Part shown: in pieces, positions 14,771 through 21,470 of the stretch | Layout: every line of letters starts with the position of its first letter | Numbering within the stretch: the first letter of the stretch is position 1 | NCBI GenBank assembly: GCA_958415525.1 | Contig: CATYZE010000033.1 | Coordinates: 1 to 21,616, forward strand | Length of the DNA stretch: 21,616 nt | Origin: an uncultured Collinsella sp. | GTDB taxonomy: Bacteria > Actinomycetota > Coriobacteriia > Coriobacteriales > Coriobacteriaceae | Direction of reading: 5' to 3' | The notes under the pieces: generated by a model | Seen by the model: only the letters and a program-made list of their open reading frames with translations | Told to the model about the DNA's origin: nothing | Databases searched by the model: none | Made by a program: the position numbers and the translations under genes

Positions 14771-16141
14771 ATGGACCAGCGTTCCGTACGCGATATTCTT
14801 GCCGGTAAAACCTACTTTATCCGCACATTTGGCTGCCAGATGAATCAGCACGACTCCGAGCGTGTGAGCGGTCTGCTTGATTCGTATGGCTGCCTCATGG
14901 CGCTCGATCCCGCGCATGCCGATATCGTTGTCTTCATGACGTGCTGCGTGCGCGAGGCCGCCGATACTCGCCTGTACGGTCAGTGCAATTCCTGCAAAAG
15001 CCTGCCGCCTTCGCCTTCGGGCAAGCGCGTGGTTGCCGTTGGCGGTTGCATCGCGCAGCGCGATGGCGAGGGCCTGCTCACCAACGTCGATAACGTCAAT
15101 GTCATCTTTGGCACGCATTCCATTGCACATGTGGCCGAGCTCATTGCCGAGGCGTTCCTTGATGGTAAGCGTCATATCCGCACCAATGAGCATGAGGATA
15201 CGGATGCCATGAGCATGCCGTGGCATCGCGAGACTCAGTATCACGCCTGGGTGCCCATCATGACGGGCTGCAATAATTTCTGCACCTATTGCATCGTGCC
15301 GTACGTGCGCGGTCGCGAAAAGAGCCGCCCCTTCGAGGAGATTGTCGACGAGGTGACCGGTTTGGTGCGCCAGGGCGTGCGTGAGATTACGCTGCTGGGC
15401 CAAAACGTTAACTCATATGGTCGCGATCTGTTTGGCAAGCCGCGTTTTGCCGATCTGCTGCGTGCCGTGGGCGATACGGGCGTGGAGCGCATCTTCTTTA
15501 CGTCTTCGCATCCCAAGGACCTGTTGCCCGAGACCATCGACGCCATGGCCGAGACGCCTGCCGTTATGCCGCAGCTGCACTTGGCCGTCCAGTCCGGTTC
15601 GACGCGGATCCTCAAAGAGATGAATCGCCGTTATACACGCGAGGACTATCTGGGCCTTGTCGATCGCATTCGCAACCGCATGCCCGATATCGCGCTCTCG
15701 ACCGACATTATCGTTGGCTTCCCGGGCGAGACTGAAGAAGACTTTGAGCAGACGCTCTCACTTGCCGAGACGGTCCGCTATGCTCAGGCCTATACATTCA
15801 TCTATTCCAAGCGCGCCGGTACCCCGGCCGCCGAGATTGACGATCCTACGCCGCATGAGGTTATTCTCGAGCGTTTCAACCGCCTGGTTAAGGTTATCGA
15901 GACCACGGCACACGAGTATAACCAGGGTGCGCTTCATACTGTGGTTCCGGCGCTCATTGAGGGAACGAGTAAAAAGAACGACGCGGTCCTGCTGGGCAAG
16001 AGTCCCAAGAATCAGACCGTGCATGCGCCTATCCCCGAGGGTTACAGCATCGATCAGCTTGTTGGCAAGATCGTTGATGTTGACGTTGACGTTGCCAAGA
16101 CCTGGTATTTGTCCGGCTCCGTTGTGGGCGAGCCTCGCTAA
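14771..16141 (+). CDS. miaB: tRNA-2-methylthio-N6-dimethylallyladenosine synthase MiaB
   Basis: A radical-SAM methylthiotransferase of 456 residues that adds the 2-methylthio group to i6A37 of tRNAs reading UNN codons. The N-terminal cluster cysteines are C22 (TFGCQMN), C58 (MTCCVRE) and C93 (GGCIAQR). The radical-SAM motif is C167-x3-C171-x2-C174 (GCNNFCTYC), followed by IVPYVRGREKSR. A C-terminal TRAM domain is present. The TFGCQMN opening and RGREKSR distinguish it from RimO. The start is ATG 14771 (AGGA 14758-14761, 9 nt spacing) or ATG 14765 (3 nt), a two-codon difference. The stop overlaps the miaA start (TAATG), so the two enzymes of one modification pathway are made together. Confidence 0.95.
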   Translation: MDQRSVRDILAGKTYFIRTFGCQMNQHDSERVSGLLDSYGCLMALDPAHADIVVFMTCCVREAADTRLYGQCNSCKSLPPSPSGKRVVAVGGCIAQRDGEGLLTNVDNVNVIFGTHSIAHVAELIAEAFLDGKRHIRTNEHEDTDAMSMPWHRETQYHAWVPIMTGCNNFCTYCIVPYVRGREKSRPFEEIVDEVTGLVRQGVREITLLGQNVNSYGRDLFGKPRFADLLRAVGDTGVERIFFTSSHPKDLLPETIDAMAETPAVMPQLHLAVQSGSTRILKEMNRRYTREDYLGLVDRIRNRMPDIALSTDIIVGFPGETEEDFEQTLSLAETVRYAQAYTFIYSKRAGTPAAEIDDPTPHEVILERFNRLVKVIETTAHEYNQGALHTVVPALIEGTSKKNDAVLLGKSPKNQTVHAPIPEGYSIDQLVGKIVDVDVDVAKTWYLSGSVVGEPR

Positions 16142-17079
16142 TGGTTACTCCCGGGGCAGGTCTTTCCGCCGTTGCAATCGTCGGTCCGACGGCGGTTGGT
16201 AAGAGCGATGTTGCCGACCGTTTGGCAGCCCGTCTTTCGTCCGAAGTGCTGTCGTGCGACGCGATGCAAATCTATCGCGGCATGGACATCGGTACCGCAA
16301 AGATGGCGCCCGATGAGTGTACGGCGCCGCTGCATCTCGTCGACATTGTAGAGCCGGGTGTGGCATATTCTGCTGCGCTTTATCAGGCTGACGCTCGCGC
16401 GCATGTTGAACGTCTCCTTGGTTCGGGTTGCCTGCCGGTTTTTTGCGGAGGTACGGGGCTGTATCTCAAGGCTGCCCTCGATGAGATGGACTTTCCCTCG
16501 GGTGAACTTGAGGACGATCGCCGTGCGGGCTATCGGGAGCTTGCCGAGCGTATTGGCGAGGAAGAACTGCATGCCCTGCTTGCCGAGCGCGATCCAGAAT
16601 CAGCTGCTGTTATTCATCCCCATAACGTGCGGCGTGTGATTCGTGCGCTCGAGATGCATGATGATGGTATCTCCTATGCACAGCAAAAAAGTCAGTTTAG
16701 TGTTCCGCGCGAGCATTATCATGCGCTGTGGTTTGGCCTGACCCGTAATCGCGAGGTGCTCTACGAGCGCATTAACCTGCGCGTCAATCTGATGTTTGAG
16801 CAGGGTCTTGTTGATGAGGTCCGCGGTCTTATGGACCAGGGGCTGGGAGATGCCCTGACGTCGATGCAGGCAATTGGTTATAAAGAGATCATCGATGCTT
16901 TCAATGGCATGATGAGCATGGATGAGGCCCGCGAACTCATTAAGATGCGTTCGCGTCGTTATGCCAAGCGTCAGCTTTCGTGGTTTAAGCGCGATGACCG
17001 TATCGTGTGGTTTGATATGGATGAATGTACGATCGATGAGGTCGTTGAGGATATCCTGCATCGTATTGAGGCTGCCTAA
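16141..17079 (+). CDS. miaA: tRNA dimethylallyltransferase MiaA
   Basis: MiaA transfers a dimethylallyl group to A37 of tRNAs, giving i6A37, the substrate of MiaB. The product has 312 residues, a normal length. The P-loop GPTAVGKS is at 15-22. The signature CDAMQIYRGMDIGTAKM starts at residue 39, with D40 and Q43 at the conserved positions; GTGLYLKAALD and SMQAIGYKEIIDAF are also family motifs. The C-terminal RSRRYAKRQLSWFKRD is typical. There is no clear SD site: the ATG overlaps the miaB stop as TAATG, so initiation probably depends on ribosomes ending miaB. The stop overlaps the hflX start the same way. Confidence 0.96.
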   Translation: MVTPGAGLSAVAIVGPTAVGKSDVADRLAARLSSEVLSCDAMQIYRGMDIGTAKMAPDECTAPLHLVDIVEPGVAYSAALYQADARAHVERLLGSGCLPVFCGGTGLYLKAALDEMDFPSGELEDDRRAGYRELAERIGEEELHALLAERDPESAAVIHPHNVRRVIRALEMHDDGISYAQQKSQFSVPREHYHALWFGLTRNREVLYERINLRVNLMFEQGLVDEVRGLMDQGLGDALTSMQAIGYKEIIDAFNGMMSMDEARELIKMRSRRYAKRQLSWFKRDDRIVWFDMDECTIDEVVEDILHRIEAA

Positions 17080-18368
17080 TGGCCCGTTTCCCCCTTGTTC
17101 CCACGGCACCCGAGCCCGAGCGTGCCATTTTAGTTGGTGTTGAGTGGCGCGACAATGCATGGCCGCTCGATCGCTCGCTTGATGAGCTGGAGCGTCTTGC
17201 CCACACAGCTGGTGCCCAGTGCGTGGCACGCTTGTCGCAGCGTTTGGTAAAGCCGTATCCTAAATCGTTTATCGGTTCCGGTAAGGTTGAAGAGCTGTGC
17301 GGCCTGGTGCATCGCATGGATGCCGATGTCGTTATTTTTGACGACGACCTGACCCCCTCGCAGCAATCCTATTTGGAGAAAGCCGTGGGCGAGCCGGTAA
17401 AGATTATCGATCGTACAGCACTGATCCTGGATATCTTTGGCCTGCATGCTCAGACGCGTGAGGGACGCCTGCAGGTACAGCTGGCACAGCTTCAATATTT
17501 GTTGCCTCGCTTGCGTGGCATGTGGAGCCATCTCGCCAAGGAGCAGACGCGCGGCGGCATCGGCTCACGTTTTGGTCAGGGCGAAAGTCAGCTCGAGGTC
17601 GACCGTCGCCTCATTCGTAATAAGATCGCTGCGCTTCGTCGTGAGCTCAAGCAGGTTGAACAGCGTCGCGATGTTCAATCCAAGAGCCGCATTGAGTCAC
17701 CGGCGTTTCGCGTCGCGTTAGCCGGTTATACCAATGCCGGTAAATCGACGTTGCTCAATCGTCTGACCGGCTCTACGGTACTTTCGCAGGACAAGCTGTT
17801 TGCTACGCTCGACCCTACGACGCGTTCGTATCGCCTGCCCGGCGGTCGCGGCATGACGATTACCGATACCGTCGGCTTTATTCAAAAGCTGCCGCATGGT
17901 CTGGTCGATGCCTTTAAATCAACGCTGTCCGAGGTGTTGGGTGCCGATCTAATTCTCAAAGTCGTAGATGCGTCTGACGAGGACTATGAGCGGCAGCTGG
18001 AGGCTGTCGACCGCGTGCTTGATGAGATTGGCGCCGGAGAGCGTTTAACGCTGACCGTATTCAATAAAATCGATCTTCTCGATAGCGTCGATCGATTGAG
18101 TTTCCGTCGTCGTTATCCCGAAGCCGTGCTGTTCTCGGCCCAGACGGGTGAGGGGCTCGATGATCTCGTCGACCGTATTGCTCGCGAGGCAGCTGCCACC
18201 GATGTGTTGCTCTCCGCTGATATTCCGTATCGCGAGGGCGCTCTCATCACGCTGGTGCATGAGCAGGGAACCCTTCTGCATGAGGAATATCTCGAGGACG
18301 GCGTTCGCATTGTGGCGAAGTTGCCGGCTCGTATTGCACCGCGGCTCGAGCGCTATCGTACGGAATAA
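17079..18368 (+). CDS. hflX: GTPase HflX
   Basis: HflX is a ribosome-associated GTPase that splits stalled 70S ribosomes under stress. The product has 429 residues. The N-terminal HflX domain (DDDLTPSQQSYLEKAVG, then RTALILDIFGLHAQTREGRL and the GIGSRFGQGESQLEVDRRLI segment) leads into a coiled linker. The G domain has G1 GYTNAGKS at 216-223, G2-like DPTTR, G3 DTVGF at 263-267 and G4 NKID at 329-332. Its start overlaps the miaA stop (TAATG). The last 16 nt overlap the convergent gene on the other strand, and I see no terminator between them. The miaA-hflX pair is widely conserved. Confidence 0.96.
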   Translation: MARFPLVPTAPEPERAILVGVEWRDNAWPLDRSLDELERLAHTAGAQCVARLSQRLVKPYPKSFIGSGKVEELCGLVHRMDADVVIFDDDLTPSQQSYLEKAVGEPVKIIDRTALILDIFGLHAQTREGRLQVQLAQLQYLLPRLRGMWSHLAKEQTRGGIGSRFGQGESQLEVDRRLIRNKIAALRRELKQVEQRRDVQSKSRIESPAFRVALAGYTNAGKSTLLNRLTGSTVLSQDKLFATLDPTTRSYRLPGGRGMTITDTVGFIQKLPHGLVDAFKSTLSEVLGADLILKVVDASDEDYERQLEAVDRVLDEIGAGERLTLTVFNKIDLLDSVDRLSFRRRYPEAVLFSAQTGEGLDDLVDRIAREAAATDVLLSADIPYREGALITLVHEQGTLLHEEYLEDGVRIVAKLPARIAPRLERYRTE

Positions 18369-19057
18369 ACGATTTCTAGCACGCCTAGAATGACTGGCTG
18401 ATGGAGCAGGTAGAACGGTAAGGCATGCCGACCCAGGACTGCGAGCGCCGGGATAGGATTGGCGTATGCCCATGCTGGCGCTTCGAGACTTGATGCTTGT
18501 GCTGCCTGGGCAGCAAAAAAGCCGGTAAGGTACATAAAGACAAACGGTATGAGCGGATAGTAATCTCCCGAAACAAAACCCGGGCCTGGGAATCCAAGCC
18601 ATGCCAGGTAGGGGAGTGGGTAGACCGCCTTTGGAATGCCCCAGGTTAGGGCAAAAAGAACAAGGCACGCTGCGATGCCCCATGAGCCCGGTAATTTTTG
18701 GAGTAACGGACGGGTGAACGCAACCACCGCGGTGCACACCGCCATGCAATAAATGATGCCAAAGTTCACTGAATCGTCGACCGATACGAGAGTTGTTGCG
18801 ATCCAGACGACCAAAGCTGCGGCAGCGTACTTAGCCGCTCGTTTGGCATTGTTGCGTGAGAGCGTGCACATCCAACCCGCGATAAACAAAAATACCCAGC
18901 TGATGCTGGCGCGCCAGATGTCTTGAAAGACTGACTGGGTAAACCAGGGCATATCCCAGCCGTACAGGTAGGCGAGATCATAGCAAGCGTGAAATCCTGC
19001 CATAGAAATCATCGTAAACCCGCGGACGGTATCAAAGATGGTGATGCGTTTTTGCAT
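18353..19057 (-). CDS. DUF1624 / heparan-alpha-glucosaminide N-acetyltransferase-like membrane protein
   Basis: A polytopic membrane protein of 234 residues with about six or seven hydrophobic helices. The opening RGFTMISMAGFHACYDLAYL, with H23 and D27, resembles the N-terminal motif of the HGSNAT/DUF1624 and related acyltransferase families. The final ALPFYLLHQPVILGVL resembles the last helices of such proteins. The likely role is membrane transacylation of a sugar or cell-envelope component; the substrate is unknown. Its ATG overlaps the lexA stop (TAATG), with no separate promoter or SD site visible, so it should be translated with LexA and thus be SOS-linked. Its 3' end overlaps hflX by 16 nt on the opposite strand. 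Confidence 0.75.
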   Translation of the reverse strand: MQKRITIFDTVRGFTMISMAGFHACYDLAYLYGWDMPWFTQSVFQDIWRASISWVFLFIAGWMCTLSRNNAKRAAKYAAAALVVWIATTLVSVDDSVNFGIIYCMAVCTAVVAFTRPLLQKLPGSWGIAACLVLFALTWGIPKAVYPLPYLAWLGFPGPGFVSGDYYPLIPFVFMYLTGFFAAQAAQASSLEAPAWAYANPIPALAVLGRHALPFYLLHQPVILGVLEIVYSVR

Positions 19058-19701
19058 TACGAGAACCGGCGCATTAAACCGACAACTTTACCCAAAATAA
19101 CGGGGTTCGTCGCATAGATGGGCTCCATAGCGTCGTTCTCGGGCTGCAAGCGCACACGTCCCTGCTCCTTGTAGAACGTCTTGACGGTCGCCGAACCATC
19201 AATCATGGCCACGACAATTTCGCCGTTCATGGCACTTTTTTGTTCACGGACGATGATGTAATCGCCATTGAAGATGCCGACATTGATCATTGAGCTCCCA
19301 TGCACCTCAAGGATAAAGGAACCCTGATCAGTGGCGATTTCGGTCGGGATAGTAAACGTGTCTTCGATATTCTGCTCGGCCAGAATGGGAATCCCAGCCG
19401 CGACGCGACCAACGAGCGGCAGCGAGACCGTTCCGCGAGGTGCGGTGGGCTCGTCAGATTTAGAAATTGAGACAGAGGAACCATCCTCGTTAAAGAGTTC
19501 CAGGGCGCGCGGTTTGGTGGCATCGCGCTTGAGTAGCCCGCGCGCTTCAAGGGCAGAGAGATGGGCGTGCACGGTGCTGGGGGAGGAAAGGCCCACGGCA
19601 GAAGCCATCTCGCGCACGCTGGGCGGATAACCCTTCTCCTGCTGATATTCCTTGATGAAGTCGTAAATTTGCTGCTGACGCTTGGTAATTTTGCGAGCCA
19701 T
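19057..19701 (-). CDS. lexA: SOS repressor LexA
   Basis: LexA represses DNA-damage genes until RecA filaments trigger its self-cleavage. The product has 214 residues. The N-terminal winged helix (RQQQIYDFIKEYQQEKGYPPSVREM, then SSPSTVHAHLSALEARGLLK) binds DNA. The cleavage site is A102-G103 in VAAGIPILAE. The catalytic dyad is S137 (HGSSM) and K174 (ATVKTFY). I chose the start at 19701 because AGAGGA (complement of 19709-19714) is 7 nt upstream; the open frame continues upstream through the operator region and is not coding. Three SOS boxes at 19725-19794 indicate autorepression. A membrane acyltransferase-like gene is coupled at its stop. Confidence 0.97.
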   Translation of the reverse strand: MARKITKRQQQIYDFIKEYQQEKGYPPSVREMASAVGLSSPSTVHAHLSALEARGLLKRDATKPRALELFNEDGSSVSISKSDEPTAPRGTVSLPLVGRVAAGIPILAEQNIEDTFTIPTEIATDQGSFILEVHGSSMINVGIFNGDYIIVREQKSAMNGEIVVAMIDGSATVKTFYKEQGRVRLQPENDAMEPIYATNPVILGKVVGLMRRFS

Positions 19702-19724
19702 CAGGGCATCCTCTCTACCCATGT

Positions 19725-19738
19725 CAAACAAATGTTCG
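19725..19738. promoter_or_regulatory. LexA box A (nearest lexA)
   Basis: CAAAC-AAAT-GTTCG matches CGAAC-N4-GTTCG at nine of ten fixed positions. It starts 24 bp upstream of the lexA ATG, between lexA and the rightward promoter, well placed for lexA autorepression. Confidence 0.8.
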
Positions 19739-19746
19739 AATTTTGC

Positions 19747-19774
19747 TTGACAGGAACAACTGTTCGAAGATAAT
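19747..19774 (+). promoter_or_regulatory. Promoter of the LysM division-suppressor gene
   Basis: TTGACA at 19747-19752 and GATAAT at 19769-19774 are 16 bp apart. LexA box B fills the spacer and box C covers the likely start near 19781. The leader would be about 80 nt. I could not identify a convincing leftward promoter for lexA within the same AT-rich stretch. Confidence 0.75.
19753..19766. promoter_or_regulatory. LexA box B (in the rightward promoter spacer)
   Basis: GGAAC-AACT-GTTCG matches the SOS consensus at nine of ten positions. It starts immediately after the -35 TTGACA, the same layout as at recA, and exactly 28 bp from box A. Confidence 0.85.
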
Positions 19775-19780
19775 AATAAC

Positions 19781-19794
19781 CGAACATTCGTTCT
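19781..19794. promoter_or_regulatory. LexA box C (at the rightward transcription start)
   Basis: CGAAC-ATTC-GTTCT matches the SOS consensus at nine of ten positions. It starts exactly 28 bp after box B and overlaps the predicted start of the rightward transcript. Confidence 0.85.
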
Positions 19795-19861
19795 CGCGCT
19801 AGACATTTTTGTCCGCGCGGCTTGATAAAACTGTTCTCAGCAAAACACGCGAGAGGAGAAC

Positions 19862-20314
19862 ATGATGAACGTAACGAATATGGTCCAGGGAAACCTCGCC
19901 CTTAAGCTCGAGACGCCTGCAGAACCCACTTTTACGGTTGTTCAGGGTGGCCGCTCCGGCTTTCAGCCTTTGACCGTAAAGCCTGCGCGCAATCAGCAGG
20001 CTGTAGTCGCGCCGGCCCGCGTTGCCCTGAAGGTTCCGACGATTGTCGCCGTCGCCGTTGCGCTTACGCTCTTCTTTGTCCTCGCTATGTCGGTCTTTAG
20101 CACTCGTCACGCCGCGTATGCCGAGTCCGTTTCCAACATTACCTACGAGACCATTCGCGTTCAGCCTGGCGATTCTCTTTGGTCGATTGCCGAAGAATAT
20201 CCAATCGAAGGCCTTTCCACGCAAGAGACTTCCGACATGATCCGTAGCGTCAATCATCTGGAGCATGGTTCGCTCGCCGCCGGTGCGCATCTTAAGGTTC
20301 CTGCTCGTTCGTAA
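19862..20314 (+). CDS. LysM-domain membrane protein, YneA/Rv2719c-type SOS cell-division suppressor
   Basis: A 150-residue protein with a cytoplasmic N-terminus (about 1-57), one membrane helix (about 58-79), and an external LysM domain (about 95-147: ETIRVQPGDSLWSIAEEYPI ... GAHLKVPA) that binds peptidoglycan. It is divergent from lexA and sits under three SOS boxes. This matches B. subtilis yneA and M. tuberculosis Rv2719c, small LysM proteins that delay division during DNA damage. nrdR follows, as in mycobacteria. The role is inferred from domain plus context. An AYA motif at 85-87 after the helix could allow cleavage and release. GGAG at 19855-19858 fits the second ATG (19865) slightly better than the first. 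Confidence 0.88.
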   Translation: MMNVTNMVQGNLALKLETPAEPTFTVVQGGRSGFQPLTVKPARNQQAVVAPARVALKVPTIVAVAVALTLFFVLAMSVFSTRHAAYAESVSNITYETIRVQPGDSLWSIAEEYPIEGLSTQETSDMIRSVNHLEHGSLAAGAHLKVPARS

Positions 20315-20327
20315 TCATTATCGCGCT

Positions 20328-20371
20328 GCGCATGGTACCCTTGTTATCGTTTAAGAGGAGGTACCATGCGC
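20328..20371 (+). promoter_or_regulatory. Inverted repeat enclosing the nrdR ribosome-binding site and start
   Basis: GCGCATGGTACC (20328-20339) and GGTACCATGCGC (20360-20371) are perfect 12-bp inverted repeats separated by 20 nt. The right arm contains the nrdR ATG (20366-20368) and the last two bases of its SD AGGAGG (20356-20361); the rest of the SD lies in the loop. In mRNA this stem would hide the start codon. As DNA it could instead be a binding site. The left arm begins 14 nt after the LysM gene stop. Confidence 0.75.
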
Positions 20372-20809
20372 TGTCCCAAATGCGGCAAGGCACATACCCG
20401 CGTCGTTGATTCCCGCATGCAGGAATCTAATAACACCATCAAGCGCCGTCGCGAATGCTGCTCGTGCAATTATCGCTTTACGACATTTGAGCGTTGTGAA
20501 GACCCAATCGAGGTCATTAAGTCTGACGGAACCAAGCAACGGTTCGATCGCAATAAGCTGTTGGTCGGTTTGATGCGCGCCACGATCAAGCGAGATATCG
20601 ACACTAAAAAGCTCAACGAGATCATTGACGATATAGAGGTCGAGCTTCGCTCCCGTACGCTCACGGCCGTTACGTCTCATGAGCTGGGCGATATGGTTCT
20701 TAAGCGGTTGGCCAAGATCGATAAAGTGGCCTACATCCGCTTTGCCTCGGTCTATCGCGATTTCAAAGACGTCGATGAGTTTCTGCAAGAACTTGACAAG
20801 CTAAGGTGA
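20366..20809 (+). CDS. nrdR: Transcriptional repressor NrdR
   Basis: NrdR represses ribonucleotide reductase genes in response to ATP/dATP levels. The product has 147 residues. The N-terminal zinc ribbon has cysteine pairs C3/C6 (RCPKC) and C31/C34 (ECCSCNYRFTTFE). The ATP-cone domain follows (VIKSDGTKQRFDRNKLLVGL, then the conserved end YIRFASVYRDFKDVDEFLQEL). It starts at ATG 20366, with AGGAGG at 20356-20361 only 4 nt away, inside a strong predicted hairpin that may limit translation. It lies between the SOS-linked LysM gene and dut, so it may be partly cotranscribed with the DNA-damage gene. dut starts 4 nt after its stop. Confidence 0.97.
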   Translation: MRCPKCGKAHTRVVDSRMQESNNTIKRRRECCSCNYRFTTFERCEDPIEVIKSDGTKQRFDRNKLLVGLMRATIKRDIDTKKLNEIIDDIEVELRSRTLTAVTSHELGDMVLKRLAKIDKVAYIRFASVYRDFKDVDEFLQELDKLR

Positions 20810-20813
20810 TTTC

Positions 20814-21257
20814 ATGTCCAACATTACCGTTAACATTAAACGTCTCGACCCCTCGGTTGAGCTTCCCAAATACGCTCACCCCACAGACGCCGGCCTGGAC
20901 CTGCGTTCTAACGAGGACTGCGTTCTGAAGCCCTTTGAGCGTCGTCTGGTCTCCACGGGCCTAGCTATCGCCCTGCCCGACGGCTACGCCGGCTTCGTCC
21001 AACCCCGCAGTGGCCTGGCCATTAAGCAAGGCCTGTCCATAGTCAACACTCCCGGTCTCATCGACGCCCACTACCGAGGAGAGCTCAAAGTCATCCTCAT
21101 CAACCTAGACCCCACCAACAACATCCAAATCAACAAAGGTGACCGCATAGCCCAGCTTGTCATCCTTGAAGTCCCTACCGTCAACCTCGTAGAAGTAGAA
21201 GAACTAGACAAAACCGACCGAGGATCCGGCGGTTTCGGCTCATCGGGTGTTGCTTAG
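20814..21257 (+). CDS. dut: Deoxyuridine 5'-triphosphate nucleotidohydrolase (dUTPase)
   Basis: dUTPase hydrolyses dUTP to dUMP, preventing uracil incorporation into DNA and supplying thymidylate synthesis. The 147-residue trimeric-type enzyme has all five motifs: DAGLDL (I), QPRSGLAIK (II), NTPGLIDAHYRGELKV (III), GDRIAQLV (IV) and the C-terminal RGSGGFGSSG (V). AAGGTG at 20803-20808 precedes ATG 20814. It follows nrdR by 4 nt, making a small nucleotide-metabolism pair. The second half of the gene uses codons that are rare elsewhere in the window (CTA, GTA, ATA, CGA, GGA, AAA), a shift from the GC-rich usage of its neighbours. No terminator is visible directly after it. Confidence 0.97.
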   Translation: MSNITVNIKRLDPSVELPKYAHPTDAGLDLRSNEDCVLKPFERRLVSTGLAIALPDGYAGFVQPRSGLAIKQGLSIVNTPGLIDAHYRGELKVILINLDPTNNIQINKGDRIAQLVILEVPTVNLVEVEELDKTDRGSGGFGSSGVA

Positions 21258-21313
21258 TCACTCTTCGCCGATCGACACGCCGTGATGTTCGCTCACCCGT
21301 GAGAGCCCGCTAT

Positions 21314-21407
21314 ATATCATTCCATGCTCAAACATTCTCGCAGGGGCGCGTGTATCCCGATTTCGCCTGAGTCACACACATATCATCCCGCGCTCAAACA
21401 TTCTCGC
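21314..21407. repeat. Diverged 28-bp direct repeat
   Basis: The segments 21314-21341 and 21380-21407 share 25 of 28 bases, including an identical 16-bp core GCTCAAACATTCTCGC. The starts are 66 bp apart. The second copy covers the inner left arm and part of the loop of the large hairpin; the first lies outside it. This suggests an earlier, decayed copy of part of the same element. Confidence 0.75.
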
Positions 21408-21456
21408 TTCGCTGCGAAACTGCGCGCGGGACGATATGTGTGTGACTCAGGCGAAA
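21361..21456. repeat. Long near-perfect inverted repeat (33-bp arms)
   Basis: Arms 21361-21393 and 21424-21456 are complementary at 32 of 33 positions (the single mismatch is 21385/21432). The outer 24 bp are perfect, beginning TTTCGCCTGAGTCACACACA on the left arm. The 30-nt loop contains the direct-repeat core. Outside the arms CCC (21356-21358) can also pair with GGG (21457-21459) across a 2-nt bulge. There is no T-run, so it is not a standard terminator. A palindromic interspersed repeat or small non-autonomous element is possible. Confidence 0.8.
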
Positions 21457-21470
21457 GGGCTTCATGTTTG

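Noticed and set aside
21314..21407. CRISPR-like repeat
   Set aside because: There are only two diverged copies, one lying inside a hairpin, with no regular spacers and no cas genes.
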